Shown here piece by piece: positions 1 to 7,422 of a stretch of DNA of 10,587 bases. Under the pieces are notes generated by a model. That model saw only the letters and a list, made by a program, of their open reading frames with translations. It did no database searches and had not been told where the DNA came from. Numbering within the stretch: the first letter of the stretch is position 1; the number at the start of each line of letters is the position of its first letter. A program made the translations under genes and the position numbers. The DNA comes from JBJXFY01 sp046155815 (GTDB taxonomy: Bacteria; Verrucomicrobiota; Verrucomicrobiia; Limisphaerales; CAIMTB01): assembly GCA_046155815.1 (NCBI GenBank), contig JBJXFY010000112.1, positions 1 to 10,587 of the forward strand, read 5' to 3'.

Positions 1-57
1 TGGGATCCTGGAAAAATGCGGATGGCCATCCGGGGCGCGGCGTCGTGACAGCCGAGC
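1..57 (+). other. Sequence upstream of the secretin gene; possible 3' end of a preceding gene
   Basis: All three forward frames are open from the window edge, so I cannot tell which one, if any, is coding. Frame 1 would end at TGA 46-48, nine bases before the secretin ATG. Frame 2 would end at TGA 59-61, giving the same ATGA overlap seen at later junctions of this operon. Frame 3 runs on into the secretin gene. No family is recognisable in so few residues. There is no obvious promoter or strong Shine-Dalgarno site before position 58, which fits the secretin gene being internal to a longer operon. That is inference only. Confidence 0.3.
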
Positions 58-2016
58 ATGAGTTTCCTTACCCAGGTTGTGCAGCGGTCCGTGGCCGTGG
101 CGGTGATCGCCGCGCTGGCGGGCGGCTGCCGCTCGCCCCAGCCCACCGCCGAGGCGCCGGCGCCGGTGGCGGCGGAGCAGCCACCGGCCGCGCCGCCGCG
201 GCCCCGCGTGCGCTATGACAAGGCTCACGACGACGACATCCGGCGCATCTTCAAGCTCGCGCAGGAGGGCGACTGGGAGAAGGCGGAGAGCGAGGCCGTG
301 GGCCTGGCGGACGCGAACCCGGGGGATCCGACGATCGCGCGCATCCAGCAGTGGGTGGTGCAGCAGCGCTCGCTGGTGCGCGCGCAGGCGGTCGAGGACA
401 GCATCCGGCAGATTGACTCGCAGAACTCCGTCTTCAACCCGACGCTGGAGGGCCTGTTCACCGAGAAGAAGGACCGCGGCCTGCCAGCACGGAAGGATGT
501 GCGCGATGCCGTCGCGGCGATCGAGAGCGCGCCGTACGTCCCCGACAGCTACGGCAAGACCATCGTGCGCCGGGGGCCGATGTTCGACCTTGAGGCGAAC
601 CGCGGCCGGATGTCGAACCTGCTGGAACGTGAGGTGTCGGTGCAGCTGGACAACGCGACGCTGGAAACGATCATCTTCAACCTTGGGCAGGCCGAGGGGA
701 TCAATTTTGTCGCGGACAAGAACCTGCCGGCCTTCAAGCAGACGCTGAGCGTGAACCTGCAGAAGGTGAAGCTCGAGGAGCTGCTGCGCTACATCGGCCG
801 CAACCTCGGCGTGCAGTTCCAGATCGGCTCGGACCTCATCTGGATCGTGGACGGCGCAGACCCGAAAAAGCTCCAGGAGGAGACCCGCTTCTACAAGCTG
901 CGGCACGGTTTCGTGATCCCGGCGAAGTTCGGCGCCTCGGAGATCGTGCAGACGAGGGCGATGAACCCGCAGGGACAGGTCACCGCCGTCACGGAGACCC
1001 AGAAGGTCAACAACTTCGTGAACGACAATGCGCCCGCCGCACCCTCGATCGAGCAGGCGATCAAGGAGTTCTTCAAGGGCAGCAAGTACATGATTGACTA
1101 CGAGCGGAACATCATCGTCGCCGAGGGCACGCCGGAGCAGCTCCTGGTGATGGACCGCATCGTGAAGGAGTTCGACCGCCCGGTGCAGCAGGTGCTGATC
1201 GAAGCGCGCTTCATCACCATCAGCGAAGGGGCCTTCCTCCAGCTCGGCGTGCTGTGGCAGGCGGGCAACACCGGCACCGCACGCGGCGCCGGCGACCTCT
1301 CGGGCCTGGGCCTCGAGACCATCGGCGTCGGCGGGGGCATCCAGTACATCTTCACGAACGTCTTCGGGGTGAGCGACCTCACCGCCACGATCAACGCCCT
1401 CGAGCAGACCGGCGAGAGCCAGACGCTGAGCGCGCCCCGCGTGACGCTCATCAACAACCTCCCGGCCCGCATCAGCGACGGGAAGGTCCAGTACTACTAC
1501 GAGGAGTATCAGGTGAAGACCCAGATCCTCGACTCCCGCTCCTCCTCGCAGCTGGTGCCATCCGGCAAGCCGACCAAGGTCCAGTCCGGCGTCTCCCTCG
1601 ACGTGGTCGCCAGCATCGGCGGCGACGGTCAGACCATCCTGCTGGGCCTCAGCCCGCAGGTGAAGGGCGAGGTGCAGCTCGTGCCGTTCGCCTCGATCAC
1701 CGACACGGACAGCGCCGGCCGGGTCGTGAACCGCTTCGACATCAAGCTGCCCGAGTACCGCACGCAGGAGATCGCCACCCGCGTCGCGGTGCGCTCCGGC
1801 GAGACCGTGGTCATGGGCGGCGTGCTCTCCCGCGAGCAGGCCACCTACGTGGACGCGGTGCCCATCCTCGGCAACCTGCCGCTCATCGGCTTTGCCTTCC
1901 GCAGCCGCACCCAGATTGATCGCCCGCGCTACCTGCTGATCTTCGTCACCGCCAGCATCGTCGCGGACACGGGCGAGTTCATCCGCTTCGAAGAGGCGGA
2001 GGAGGCCCGTCCGTAG
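58..2016 (+). CDS. gspD: Secretin, outer-membrane channel of a type II secretion / type IV pilus-like system (GspD/PilQ family)
   Basis: Predicted to form the multimeric outer-membrane pore of the secretion machine. The 652-residue protein starts with an export signal (hydrophobic residues about 11-21) followed by AGGC with Cys24, a likely but non-consensus lipobox. A Pro/Ala-rich linker follows. Residues about 53-165 form a charged, probably helical, TPR-like extension. An STN/N0-like domain (about 191-266) and a single N1-type ring-building domain (about 277-375) precede the secretin domain (about 376-636). Diagnostic secretin motifs are QTLSAPRVTLINNLPARISDG near 455-475 and VPILGNLPLIGFAFR at 601-615, followed by RPRYLLIFVTASIV. 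Classical GspD has N0 plus three N1-type repeats, so this is a short-periplasm secretin with its own N-terminal extension. ATG58 is chosen because the signal peptide begins there. The gene is followed after one base by the GspL-like gene. Family assignment is firm; whether it belongs to a T2SS or a pilus is inferred from the GspK/GspJ genes nearby. Confidence 0.93.
   Translation: MSFLTQVVQRSVAVAVIAALAGGCRSPQPTAEAPAPVAAEQPPAAPPRPRVRYDKAHDDDIRRIFKLAQEGDWEKAESEAVGLADANPGDPTIARIQQWVVQQRSLVRAQAVEDSIRQIDSQNSVFNPTLEGLFTEKKDRGLPARKDVRDAVAAIESAPYVPDSYGKTIVRRGPMFDLEANRGRMSNLLEREVSVQLDNATLETIIFNLGQAEGINFVADKNLPAFKQTLSVNLQKVKLEELLRYIGRNLGVQFQIGSDLIWIVDGADPKKLQEETRFYKLRHGFVIPAKFGASEIVQTRAMNPQGQVTAVTETQKVNNFVNDNAPAAPSIEQAIKEFFKGSKYMIDYERNIIVAEGTPEQLLVMDRIVKEFDRPVQQVLIEARFITISEGAFLQLGVLWQAGNTGTARGAGDLSGLGLETIGVGGGIQYIFTNVFGVSDLTATINALEQTGESQTLSAPRVTLINNLPARISDGKVQYYYEEYQVKTQILDSRSSSQLVPSGKPTKVQSGVSLDVVASIGGDGQTILLGLSPQVKGEVQLVPFASITDTDSAGRVVNRFDIKLPEYRTQEIATRVAVRSGETVVMGGVLSREQATYVDAVPILGNLPLIGFAFRSRTQIDRPRYLLIFVTASIVADTGEFIRFEEAEEARP
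1998..2005 (+). promoter_or_regulatory. Shine-Dalgarno site for the GspL-like gene
   Basis: GGAGGAGG lies inside the last codons of the secretin gene, 12 bases before GTG2018. It is the strongest Shine-Dalgarno match in the window. It supports the GTG start, which leaves only one base between the secretin stop codon and this gene. Confidence 0.6.
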
Positions 2017-2017
2017 C

Positions 2018-3814
2018 GTGGCGGCGCCGGCTTCATGGGCGGCGCGCGCGCGCCGGCTGGCGCTGCCAGCCCGGCGGCTGGCGGTGGTGGACCCCGGCAG
2101 CGAGCGCATCAAGCTGCTGCTCGCCGAGCTCCACGGTGCGGAGGTCCGCGTCATCGCCCGCCGGCTCGTGGACCTGCATGAAGAGCCGGAGGCCGACGAG
2201 GCCGACGCGTCGGCATGGATTTCCCCCTGGCTGGCCGAGGTGGCGCCGGACGCGTTGGTGCTCGTGCTGCCGCAGGGGCAGGCCTTCCACCGCGTGGTGG
2301 ATGATCCCGGCGCGGGACGGGCGGCGGCCGGTGTGCTGGCCGAGGCGGCGCGCATTGAGGAGCTGACCGGCGTGCGCATGGCGTCGGCCGCGACGCCTTT
2401 GGCGCCCTTTGCCGGGCACCAGGCGCCGCTGGCCGCAACCTTTTGGCGCGCGCAGGCCGTGCAGGAATGGGCGGATGCCCACGGTGCTGCGGAAGTCCCG
2501 CCCTTTGAGCTGGTGCCCGGCGCGGCGGCGCTGGCTGCGGCCCACCTCGCGCTCCCGGGAGCCGCGGAGTCCGCGGTGCTGGTGGACCTGGGCGCGCGGC
2601 AGACCACTTTCGTGGTCCTCGCCGGCGGACAGCTCGTCCACGCCGTGGCGTTGCCGGAGGGTTCGCGTCCCTGGACCGACGCCGTCGCCACGGACCGCGG
2701 TTGCACGCGCGGCTCGGCGGAGGTGCTGAAGCGAGCCGAGGACCTTTTCATCGCCGGCCCCGGAGAAAAGCTGGGCGCGGCCGTGCTCGACTGGCTGCGG
2801 GACATCGAGCAGGCGCTGGCCGACTGGGCGGACGACCTGCCGCAGCGCAGCGGGATCGAGCCGGCCCGGTGGCCGGTTTTCCTCGCGGGCGGGGGCGCGG
2901 CGCAGCCGGGCCTCCTCGGCCACCTGCGGGCGCACTCGCGGTTGGACTGGCGGCCGTGGGCCGCGGGCGACGCGGAGGCCGCGACATTTGCCCCGGCGCT
3001 GGGCGCGCTGGCCCGCGCGGTGGGCGATCCGCCCGGGACGGCGTCGGCGCTGCCCGAGGAGGCGCGGCGACTGTGGCGGCGGGAGACGGCCTGGCGGGTG
3101 CTGACCTTTGTGAATGCCCTGCTGCTGGCCCTGCTGGCGGTCGCGCTGGGCTGGTCCATCACCGCCAAGGCCCGCCGCGCGGCCGCGCGCGACGCCTGGA
3201 TGGCCGCTGCCGGCCGGGGCCTGGCGGATGCCCAGGCGGCGCGGGCCGCGGCGGTGGACTTGAACCGGGAATTCGAGCTCTGGCGGCCGCTGCTGCTCCG
3301 GCAGCGCCAGTCACGCGAGACGGTCGAGGCGCTCGCCGCGCTGCGCCGGGAGCGGACCAACGACGCGTTCTGGTATGTGCTGGTGGGCGACCTGGAAAGC
3401 TACCTGCGTGGCGGCGCGCTCTGGGCCGCGGCCACGAACCGTGCGGAGGAAAGCCCGCCGCGCATCGGCCCGCCGCCGCCGCCGGGGCTGCTGCCGGCGC
3501 GGGCGCTGGTTGCGGAGGCGGGCTTCCTGCCGCAGGGCGAGGAGATGCGCCAGGCTTTGAGCGAGCTGGTCGGCCGGCTCCAGGCCAGCCCGCCGTTCCG
3601 GAACGTGGACGTGCTGCCGGCGGAGTCGCGGCGCGCGCTGGTCGCCACCAACCTCGCGTATCCGGACCGGTTTTTCGCGCTGGAACTGAGCCTGAGCGAC
3701 ACGGACCTTCTGCCGCCGATCGCGCTGCCGTCCAAGTCCGCCACGAATGGGTTGCCGCGGGCGCCCGGCCGTGGCTTTTCCTCCGGCCCGGGCGCCCGAA
3801 CCCGGACGCCATGA
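2018..3814 (+). CDS. gspL: PilM-PilN fusion protein, GspL-like inner-membrane component
   Basis: Predicted inner-membrane protein that links the cytoplasmic ATPase to the periplasmic ring. The 598 residues fall into two halves. Residues about 20-340 are an actin/FtsA-like PilM domain with the expected nucleotide-fold motifs: VVDPGSERIKL at 23-33, VDLGARQTTFVVLAGG at 189-204 and FLAGGGAAQPGLLGHL at 288-303. A single membrane segment (about 360-379) and a helical, probably coiled-coil stretch (386-446) follow. The C-terminal part, about 447-565, resembles PilN or the periplasmic domain of GspL, with a proline-rich break at 480-491. PilM and PilN are usually separate proteins; GspL is the T2SS protein with this combined layout. 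GTG2018 is supported by a GGAGGAGG site. The last codons overlap the next gene (ATGA at 3811). The general role is clear; the exact name (GspL versus PilMN fusion) is uncertain because sequence similarity outside the PilM motifs is weak. Confidence 0.82.
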   Translation: MAAPASWAARARRLALPARRLAVVDPGSERIKLLLAELHGAEVRVIARRLVDLHEEPEADEADASAWISPWLAEVAPDALVLVLPQGQAFHRVVDDPGAGRAAAGVLAEAARIEELTGVRMASAATPLAPFAGHQAPLAATFWRAQAVQEWADAHGAAEVPPFELVPGAAALAAAHLALPGAAESAVLVDLGARQTTFVVLAGGQLVHAVALPEGSRPWTDAVATDRGCTRGSAEVLKRAEDLFIAGPGEKLGAAVLDWLRDIEQALADWADDLPQRSGIEPARWPVFLAGGGAAQPGLLGHLRAHSRLDWRPWAAGDAEAATFAPALGALARAVGDPPGTASALPEEARRLWRRETAWRVLTFVNALLLALLAVALGWSITAKARRAAARDAWMAAAGRGLADAQAARAAAVDLNREFELWRPLLLRQRQSRETVEALAALRRERTNDAFWYVLVGDLESYLRGGALWAAATNRAEESPPRIGPPPPPGLLPARALVAEAGFLPQGEEMRQALSELVGRLQASPPFRNVDVLPAESRRALVATNLAYPDRFFALELSLSDTDLLPPIALPSKSATNGLPRAPGRGFSSGPGARTRTP

Positions 3815-4635
3815 AACGCATCTGGTCACGGCCGCTGGCCTTCGTGCTGCTCGGTTCGCTCGCGCTCGCGGTGGTCTACGTGGCGGTCGAGCGCCGGCTG
3901 GCGGCGCGCCTCGCTGAGCAGGAGGGCCCGCTGGCCGACCTCCGCCGCCGGCTGGCCTTGGCGGCGGGCGAGGCCGGTCTGACGAACCACGTCTCCCCGG
4001 AGCGTCTTGCCGCCCGGCTGGCCGGACTGCGCGCCGCCGGCGAGGAAATCGCAGCCGCGGCTGTCGTCGCGCAGGCGCGGCTGGCGCTTCCGGCGTCGCT
4101 TCGCGAGCGGGTCGAAGCACCGTTCCAGCTTGTCGATTTCCAGAACGAGACCGAACGCCGCCTCGAAGATTTGGGCCGGACCGCCGGTGAGGCGAAGGTG
4201 GCCCTCGGGGCTGGGGTGGCCGGCGGCTTCCCCCGGCATTCGCCCGACTTCGTCCGGCCGGAACTGCAGTGGGCGCAGCTCGAGCTGGTCTCGCGGCTCG
4301 TGCGGGCCGCCGTTGCCGCGCAGGTCGTCGCCATCCATGACGTCGGCGTGCCGGACACCCCGGGCCGCCCGCTCGACGGTTCGCCGGGCTGGGATGAGGT
4401 CCGCGCCTTCATGGCCTTCACGGGGCCCGCGGACGCCGCGATGAAGCTGCTGGCCGCCCTGACGCTCATTCCGGCGGAGGCCGACGCCGCCGGCTTTCCC
4501 TCCGGGCTGGCGGGGCAACCCGCCCTGCTGCTGGATCACCTGCTGGTCCGTCGCACTGCGCTCGAGCGGCCGGACGAGGTGAACGTGGAGCTGGTGGTGT
4601 CCTTGGTGGTGCCGACCGGCGCCGTCCCGCCATGA
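3811..4635 (+). CDS. PilO/GspM-like inner-membrane assembly protein
   Basis: Predicted bitopic inner-membrane protein of 274 residues that would pair with the PilN-like half of the upstream protein. It has a short cytoplasmic N-terminus (MKRIWSR), one membrane helix (about 8-24) and a helical coiled-coil region (about 27-90). The periplasmic C-terminal part (about 150-267) alternates strands and helices in a way that suits the ferredoxin-like fold of PilO/GspM, e.g. VRAFMAFTGPADAAMKLLAA at 197-216 and VNVELVVSLVV at 257-267. The reading frame stays open for more than 1.1 kb upstream of ATG3811, but that part is a high-GC shadow of the GspL-like gene. ATG3811 is preferred because it begins right before the membrane helix and overlaps the upstream stop as ATGA. 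The call rests mainly on gene order and topology, since this family is poorly conserved in sequence. Confidence 0.72.
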   Translation: MKRIWSRPLAFVLLGSLALAVVYVAVERRLAARLAEQEGPLADLRRRLALAAGEAGLTNHVSPERLAARLAGLRAAGEEIAAAAVVAQARLALPASLRERVEAPFQLVDFQNETERRLEDLGRTAGEAKVALGAGVAGGFPRHSPDFVRPELQWAQLELVSRLVRAAVAAQVVAIHDVGVPDTPGRPLDGSPGWDEVRAFMAFTGPADAAMKLLAALTLIPAEADAAGFPSGLAGQPALLLDHLLVRRTALERPDEVNVELVVSLVVPTGAVPP

Positions 4636-5153
4636 GTGCACGCCCTGTCCGCCTTAACTGGATCGCTGCGCCCCTGGCCCTGGTCTTGGGAGCCCTGCTG
4701 GTCGCCGTGCTGACCTCCCCGCCGCCGCCCGTCCTGCCGGCCGCGCCGCCGCCCGCCAGCAACGACTCTGCGCCGTCCCTGCGCGCCGCCGACGACCTGC
4801 GGCGTCTCTTTTCGCCGCCGGTGGAGGTGCCCTGGGCGACCAACTTGGCCCGGTCTTCGCCCTTCTTCACCGAGGCCATCCGACCGCCGCCCTCGCCCGT
4901 CGCGCCCCCGCCGCCGACCACGATCAAAGTGGCGATGCTTTACCAGGGCCACATGGAAACGTCGCGCGGCGCCCGACTCGCGCAGGTCCGCGTCGGCGAG
5001 GCCGCGCGCCTCGTGCGCCCGGGCGACGAGGTTGCCGGCGGCTGGATTGTCGCGGAGATTGCACAGGCTGACCTCACGGTCACCAATGCGTCCGGCAAGA
5101 CGCTGAAGCTGCCCTTCCGGGCGCCGCACGACGTCGAGGTGCCGGTGAAATGA
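4632..5153 (+). CDS. PilP/GspC-like periplasmic linker protein
   Basis: Predicted 173-residue inner-membrane-anchored protein that connects the inner-membrane ring to the secretin. It has a basic N-terminus, one membrane helix (about 11-29) and a long Pro/Ala-rich periplasmic linker (about 29-95, with PPPP runs). A compact beta-rich C-terminal domain at about 97-165 has the pattern of the GspC homology region / PilP fold: KVAMLYQGHM, then LAQVRVGEAARLVRPGDEV, then a WIVAEI strand and LTVTNASGKTLKL. There is no PDZ domain, so it is closer to PilP or a minimal GspC than to full-length GspC. It starts with an ATGA overlap on the PilO/GspM-like gene and ends with another on the ATPase gene. Its position just before the ATPase and the single membrane anchor support the role; the family assignment is inferred from the fold pattern. 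Confidence 0.72.
   Translation: MSARPVRLNWIAAPLALVLGALLVAVLTSPPPPVLPAAPPPASNDSAPSLRAADDLRRLFSPPVEVPWATNLARSSPFFTEAIRPPPSPVAPPPPTTIKVAMLYQGHMETSRGARLAQVRVGEAARLVRPGDEVAGGWIVAEIAQADLTVTNASGKTLKLPFRAPHDVEVPVK
5136..5141 (+). promoter_or_regulatory. Shine-Dalgarno site for gspE
   Basis: GAGGTG ends eight bases before ATG5150 and lies inside the 3' end of the PilP/GspC-like gene. With the ATGA overlap, it supports this start codon and coupled translation. Confidence 0.45.
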
Positions 5154-6886
5154 ACACGGAAACCACCACGCCCCGCCGCGAACTCGCCGACTGGCTGGCC
5201 GAACAAGGCCGGCTTGATGCGGCCCAGCTCGAGCAGGTCCACCGCCTCCAACGCCGCACGGGTGCGACTTCCGCCCGCGCCCTGGTCGAGCTGGGCCTCC
5301 TCAACGAACCGGAGGTGGCCGACGCGCTGGCCGCGCAGCTCGGCCTGGAACGCGTGGACCCGGAGCAGCACCCGCCGGGCGAGCGCGAGCTGAAGGGCAT
5401 CCCCGAGACGCTGGTTCTCCACTACCGGGCGCTGCCCCTGGCTGTGGACGCGGAAACCGTCACCCTCGCCGTTGCCGAGCCGCCGCGGCCGGTTGAGGCA
5501 GCCAATCTGAGGCAGCTCCTCGGCCGGCGGGTGCGCTACGCCATCGCCACGCCCACGGCCATCCAGAACGTCATCCGACGGCGCTTTGGCCTGGGAGCGG
5601 AGACCGTGCAGCGCCTGCGCGAGGAGCACGGCGGCGACGCCAGCCCGGACACGGTTTTCAATGTGTCCGGCGGTGTGGGCGGTGCGGCCGTGGACGCCAC
5701 CATCTCCGCGCTGGTGGACCAGCTTCTGGCCGAGGCGCTGCGGCTCCGCGCCACGGACATCCACCTCGAGCCCTACTACAGCGAAATCCGCCTGCGCTAC
5801 CGCGTGGACGGCATCCTCCAGGCCGTGCCTGTGCCGGCGGCGCTCCGGGAGCTGCACGGCGCAGTCGTCTCACGGCTCAAGATCATGGCCGGCCTCAACA
5901 TCTCCGAGCGCCGGCTGCCGCATGACGGGCGGATCTCGATGAAGACCGGCGCGGACGAGTACGACCTGCGGGTCTCGGTCATCCCCACGAAGCACGGCGA
6001 GGCCGTCTGCCTCCGCGTGCTGGGCCGGCAGAACCTGCTCCTGGACCCCGCCGAGCTCGGCATGGACCCGGAGCAGGAGGCGTTCCTGCGCGAGCTCATG
6101 CAGCTGCCGCAGGGCCTCGTCCTGCTCACCGGCCCCACCGGCAGTGGCAAGACCACCACCCTTTACGCCGCGCTGCACTCCGCCAACGACACCGGCCGCA
6201 AGATCGTCACCATCGAGGATCCGGTCGAATACCAGCTGGCCGGCATCGCCCAGATCCAGGTCCGGGACGACATCGGTCTGAGCTTCGCCGCCGGCCTGCG
6301 CTCCGTGCTGCGGCACGACCCGGACGTGGTGCTCATCGGCGAGATCCGCGACGCGGAGACGGCCGAAATCGCCGTGCGCGCGGCGCTCACGGGCCACCTG
6401 GTGCTTTCCCCGCTGCACACCCATGACAGCGTGAGCGCCGTCACACGGCTGCTCGAGATGCGCGTGGAGCCGTTCCTGGTCGCCTCGTCGCTCGTGTGCA
6501 GCATTGCCCAGCGCCTCGCCCAGCGCGTCTGCCCGGCCTGCCGCGCCCCGGACACGGAGCTGGCCGAGCCGCTGCGGCACGAAATGGCCGGCGTGCTGGG
6601 CCTGGACCCCGCCGAAGTCCGCAGCTCCCACGGCCGCGGCTGCCCCGAATGCGACGGCCGCGGCTATCGCGGGCGTGTGGCGATCTACGAGATCTTCAAC
6701 GTCAGCGATGTCCTGGCGGACCTCATCCGCCCCGGCGTCCGGACCGGCGAGCTTCGCGAGGCCGCGCGGCGCGAGGGATGGCGCCCGCTGCGCGAGGCCG
6801 GCTGGGCCAAGGTCCAGACCGGTGTCATTCCCGTGACTGAACTGCGCCGGCTGACCCACCGCCTGCCCGCAGCACCCGCCGGGTGA
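5150..6886 (+). CDS. gspE: Secretion assembly ATPase, GspE/PilB family
   Basis: Cytoplasmic hexameric ATPase that would drive pseudopilus assembly through the inner-membrane platform. The 578-residue protein has an N-terminal MshEN-type regulatory domain (about 10-150), a short linker and a second N-terminal domain (about 180-300). The catalytic domain shows Walker A GPTGSGKT (328-335), an Asp box IEDPVEYQL, Walker B DVVLIGE with Glu398, and a His box ending SPLHTHDS (420-427). A tetracysteine zinc site (Cys461, Cys464, Cys498, Cys501; CPAC and CPEC) is the usual GspE/PilB feature and is absent from PilT retraction ATPases. All catalytic motifs are intact, so it should be active. The His box reads SPLHTHD where STLHTND is usual. 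Start ATG5150 overlaps the previous stop (ATGA). It is the last gene of the operon: no gspF follows, unlike most T2SS and T4P clusters. PilB is the alternative name; the nearby GspK/J genes favour GspE. Confidence 0.95.
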   Translation: MNTETTTPRRELADWLAEQGRLDAAQLEQVHRLQRRTGATSARALVELGLLNEPEVADALAAQLGLERVDPEQHPPGERELKGIPETLVLHYRALPLAVDAETVTLAVAEPPRPVEAANLRQLLGRRVRYAIATPTAIQNVIRRRFGLGAETVQRLREEHGGDASPDTVFNVSGGVGGAAVDATISALVDQLLAEALRLRATDIHLEPYYSEIRLRYRVDGILQAVPVPAALRELHGAVVSRLKIMAGLNISERRLPHDGRISMKTGADEYDLRVSVIPTKHGEAVCLRVLGRQNLLLDPAELGMDPEQEAFLRELMQLPQGLVLLTGPTGSGKTTTLYAALHSANDTGRKIVTIEDPVEYQLAGIAQIQVRDDIGLSFAAGLRSVLRHDPDVVLIGEIRDAETAEIAVRAALTGHLVLSPLHTHDSVSAVTRLLEMRVEPFLVASSLVCSIAQRLAQRVCPACRAPDTELAEPLRHEMAGVLGLDPAEVRSSHGRGCPECDGRGYRGRVAIYEIFNVSDVLADLIRPGVRTGELREAARREGWRPLREAGWAKVQTGVIPVTELRRLTHRLPAAPAG

Positions 6887-7069
6887 GGGGGTGGCGAATC
6901 CCGATATCCAGGCACCAAGCTCCGGGCCTCGCCGGAAGCCGGCCCTGAGACTCCATCTGGAGCCGGGGCGTTCCGTGGCGCCCTGCCTGCCCCGGAGAAA
7001 AATGTTTGCTGCCCCGGTCTTCCCCGTCCACCTTCCGGACCCTTTTCAGGGGATTGCATTTTTATCCGC
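6887..7069 (+). other. Intergenic region between gspE and rpoZ
   Basis: Longest gene-free stretch in the window and less GC-rich towards its right end. An imperfect hairpin around CTCC-ATCT-GGAG, roughly 6951-6962, might end the secretion operon, but it has no T-tract. AGGGGA at 7048-7053 could serve rpoZ as a Shine-Dalgarno site, although 16 bases from the start is too far for a typical one. A promoter for rpoZ is expected here, but I see no convincing -35/-10 pair. A 60-codon open frame (6891-7073) spans it but does not look like a protein. Confidence 0.5.
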
Positions 7070-7357
7070 GTGAAAGCCGAACTGGTCAAAAAGGCCCTCG
7101 ACAAGGTGGGCAATCCGAACCTCCTCGTGAACCTCGTCTCGCGGCGCGTGCGCCAGCTCGCCTCCGGCGGCGGTGCCACCTCGCGCCCGCTGATCGCCGA
7201 GACCGCCGGGTTGGGGTTGGCGGACATCGCACTCACCGAGATTGTCGAGGACAAGGTCACCTTTGAGATGATCGAGGAGACGGAGGTCGAGGCCAAGCCG
7301 GCTCGCCGCCGCCGTTCGTCCGTTGCCGCCGCGGCCACGGCCGCGCCAGCCGCCTAG
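7070..7357 (+). CDS. rpoZ: DNA-directed RNA polymerase omega subunit
   Basis: Small non-catalytic subunit that helps beta-prime fold and assemble into RNA polymerase. The 95-residue product has the omega core pattern: NPNLLVNLVSRRVRQLASGG at about 15-34, SRPLI at 38-42, and a helix LADIALTEIVEDKVTFEM at 50-67. The last 25 or so residues are a low-complexity Arg/Ala tail (RRRR, then alanines) of a kind often added to omega subunits. The start is GTG7070; the family match begins within a few residues of it. Its usual partners in other bacteria, such as gmk or spoT, are not adjacent here; smpB follows instead, after a terminator-like hairpin. The match to the family is good for such a short protein. 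Confidence 0.85.
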   Translation: MKAELVKKALDKVGNPNLLVNLVSRRVRQLASGGGATSRPLIAETAGLGLADIALTEIVEDKVTFEMIEETEVEAKPARRRRSSVAAAATAAPAA

Positions 7358-7361
7358 ACGC

Positions 7362-7377
7362 GGCGGTGCGTTCCGCC
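7362..7377 (+). other. Small inverted repeat just after rpoZ
   Basis: GGCGG and CCGCC flank a six-base loop, five bases after the rpoZ stop codon. It sits directly ahead of the stronger hairpin at 7382-7406, so the transcript would carry two hairpins in tandem. On its own, a five-base stem in this GC-rich genome is weak evidence. Confidence 0.3.
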
Positions 7378-7381
7378 CCGC

Positions 7382-7414
7382 ACGCCCCGCCCGTCCGGCG
7401 GGGCGTTCTCATTT
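7382..7414 (+). terminator. Hairpin terminator between rpoZ and smpB
   Basis: A perfect ten-base stem, ACGCCCCGCC (7382-7391) and GGCGGGGCGT (7397-7406), encloses a five-base loop. It is followed by the T-rich run TCTCATTT. It lies 24 bases after the rpoZ stop and ends only eight bases before the smpB ATG. It probably terminates or attenuates rpoZ transcripts. smpB would then depend on readthrough, unless transcription starts within the few bases after the hairpin. The stem is seen directly; the function is inferred. Confidence 0.7.
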
Positions 7415-7422
7415 CCGCCGCC

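Noticed and set aside
2033..2935. A 300-codon minus-strand open frame opposite the GspL-like gene
   Set aside because: Its composition is that of a high-GC shadow, and the plus-strand frame carries the PilM motifs.
2701..3810. Long upstream extension of the GspM-like reading frame, overlapping the GspL-like gene in another frame
   Set aside because: The extension is Gly/Ala/Arg-rich, has no domain pattern and covers clear PilM/PilN coding sequence. The membrane-anchored protein begins naturally at ATG3811. Long open shadows are expected at this GC content.
7051..7067. GGAT...ATCC inverted repeat just before the rpoZ start, possibly bringing the distant AGGGGA site closer
   Set aside because: A four-base stem with a nine-base loop is too weak to claim as a regulatory structure.
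6891..7073. A 60-codon frame starting GTG just after gspE and ending across the rpoZ start codon
   Set aside because: The overlap geometry is attractive, but the peptide is Pro/Arg-rich with no hydrophobic or domain pattern. The region more likely holds the gspE 3' end and rpoZ promoter.
7366..7422. Upstream GTG start for smpB
   Set aside because: It would translate through the terminator hairpin and add residues with no similarity to SmpB; ATG7423 gives a normal-length protein.
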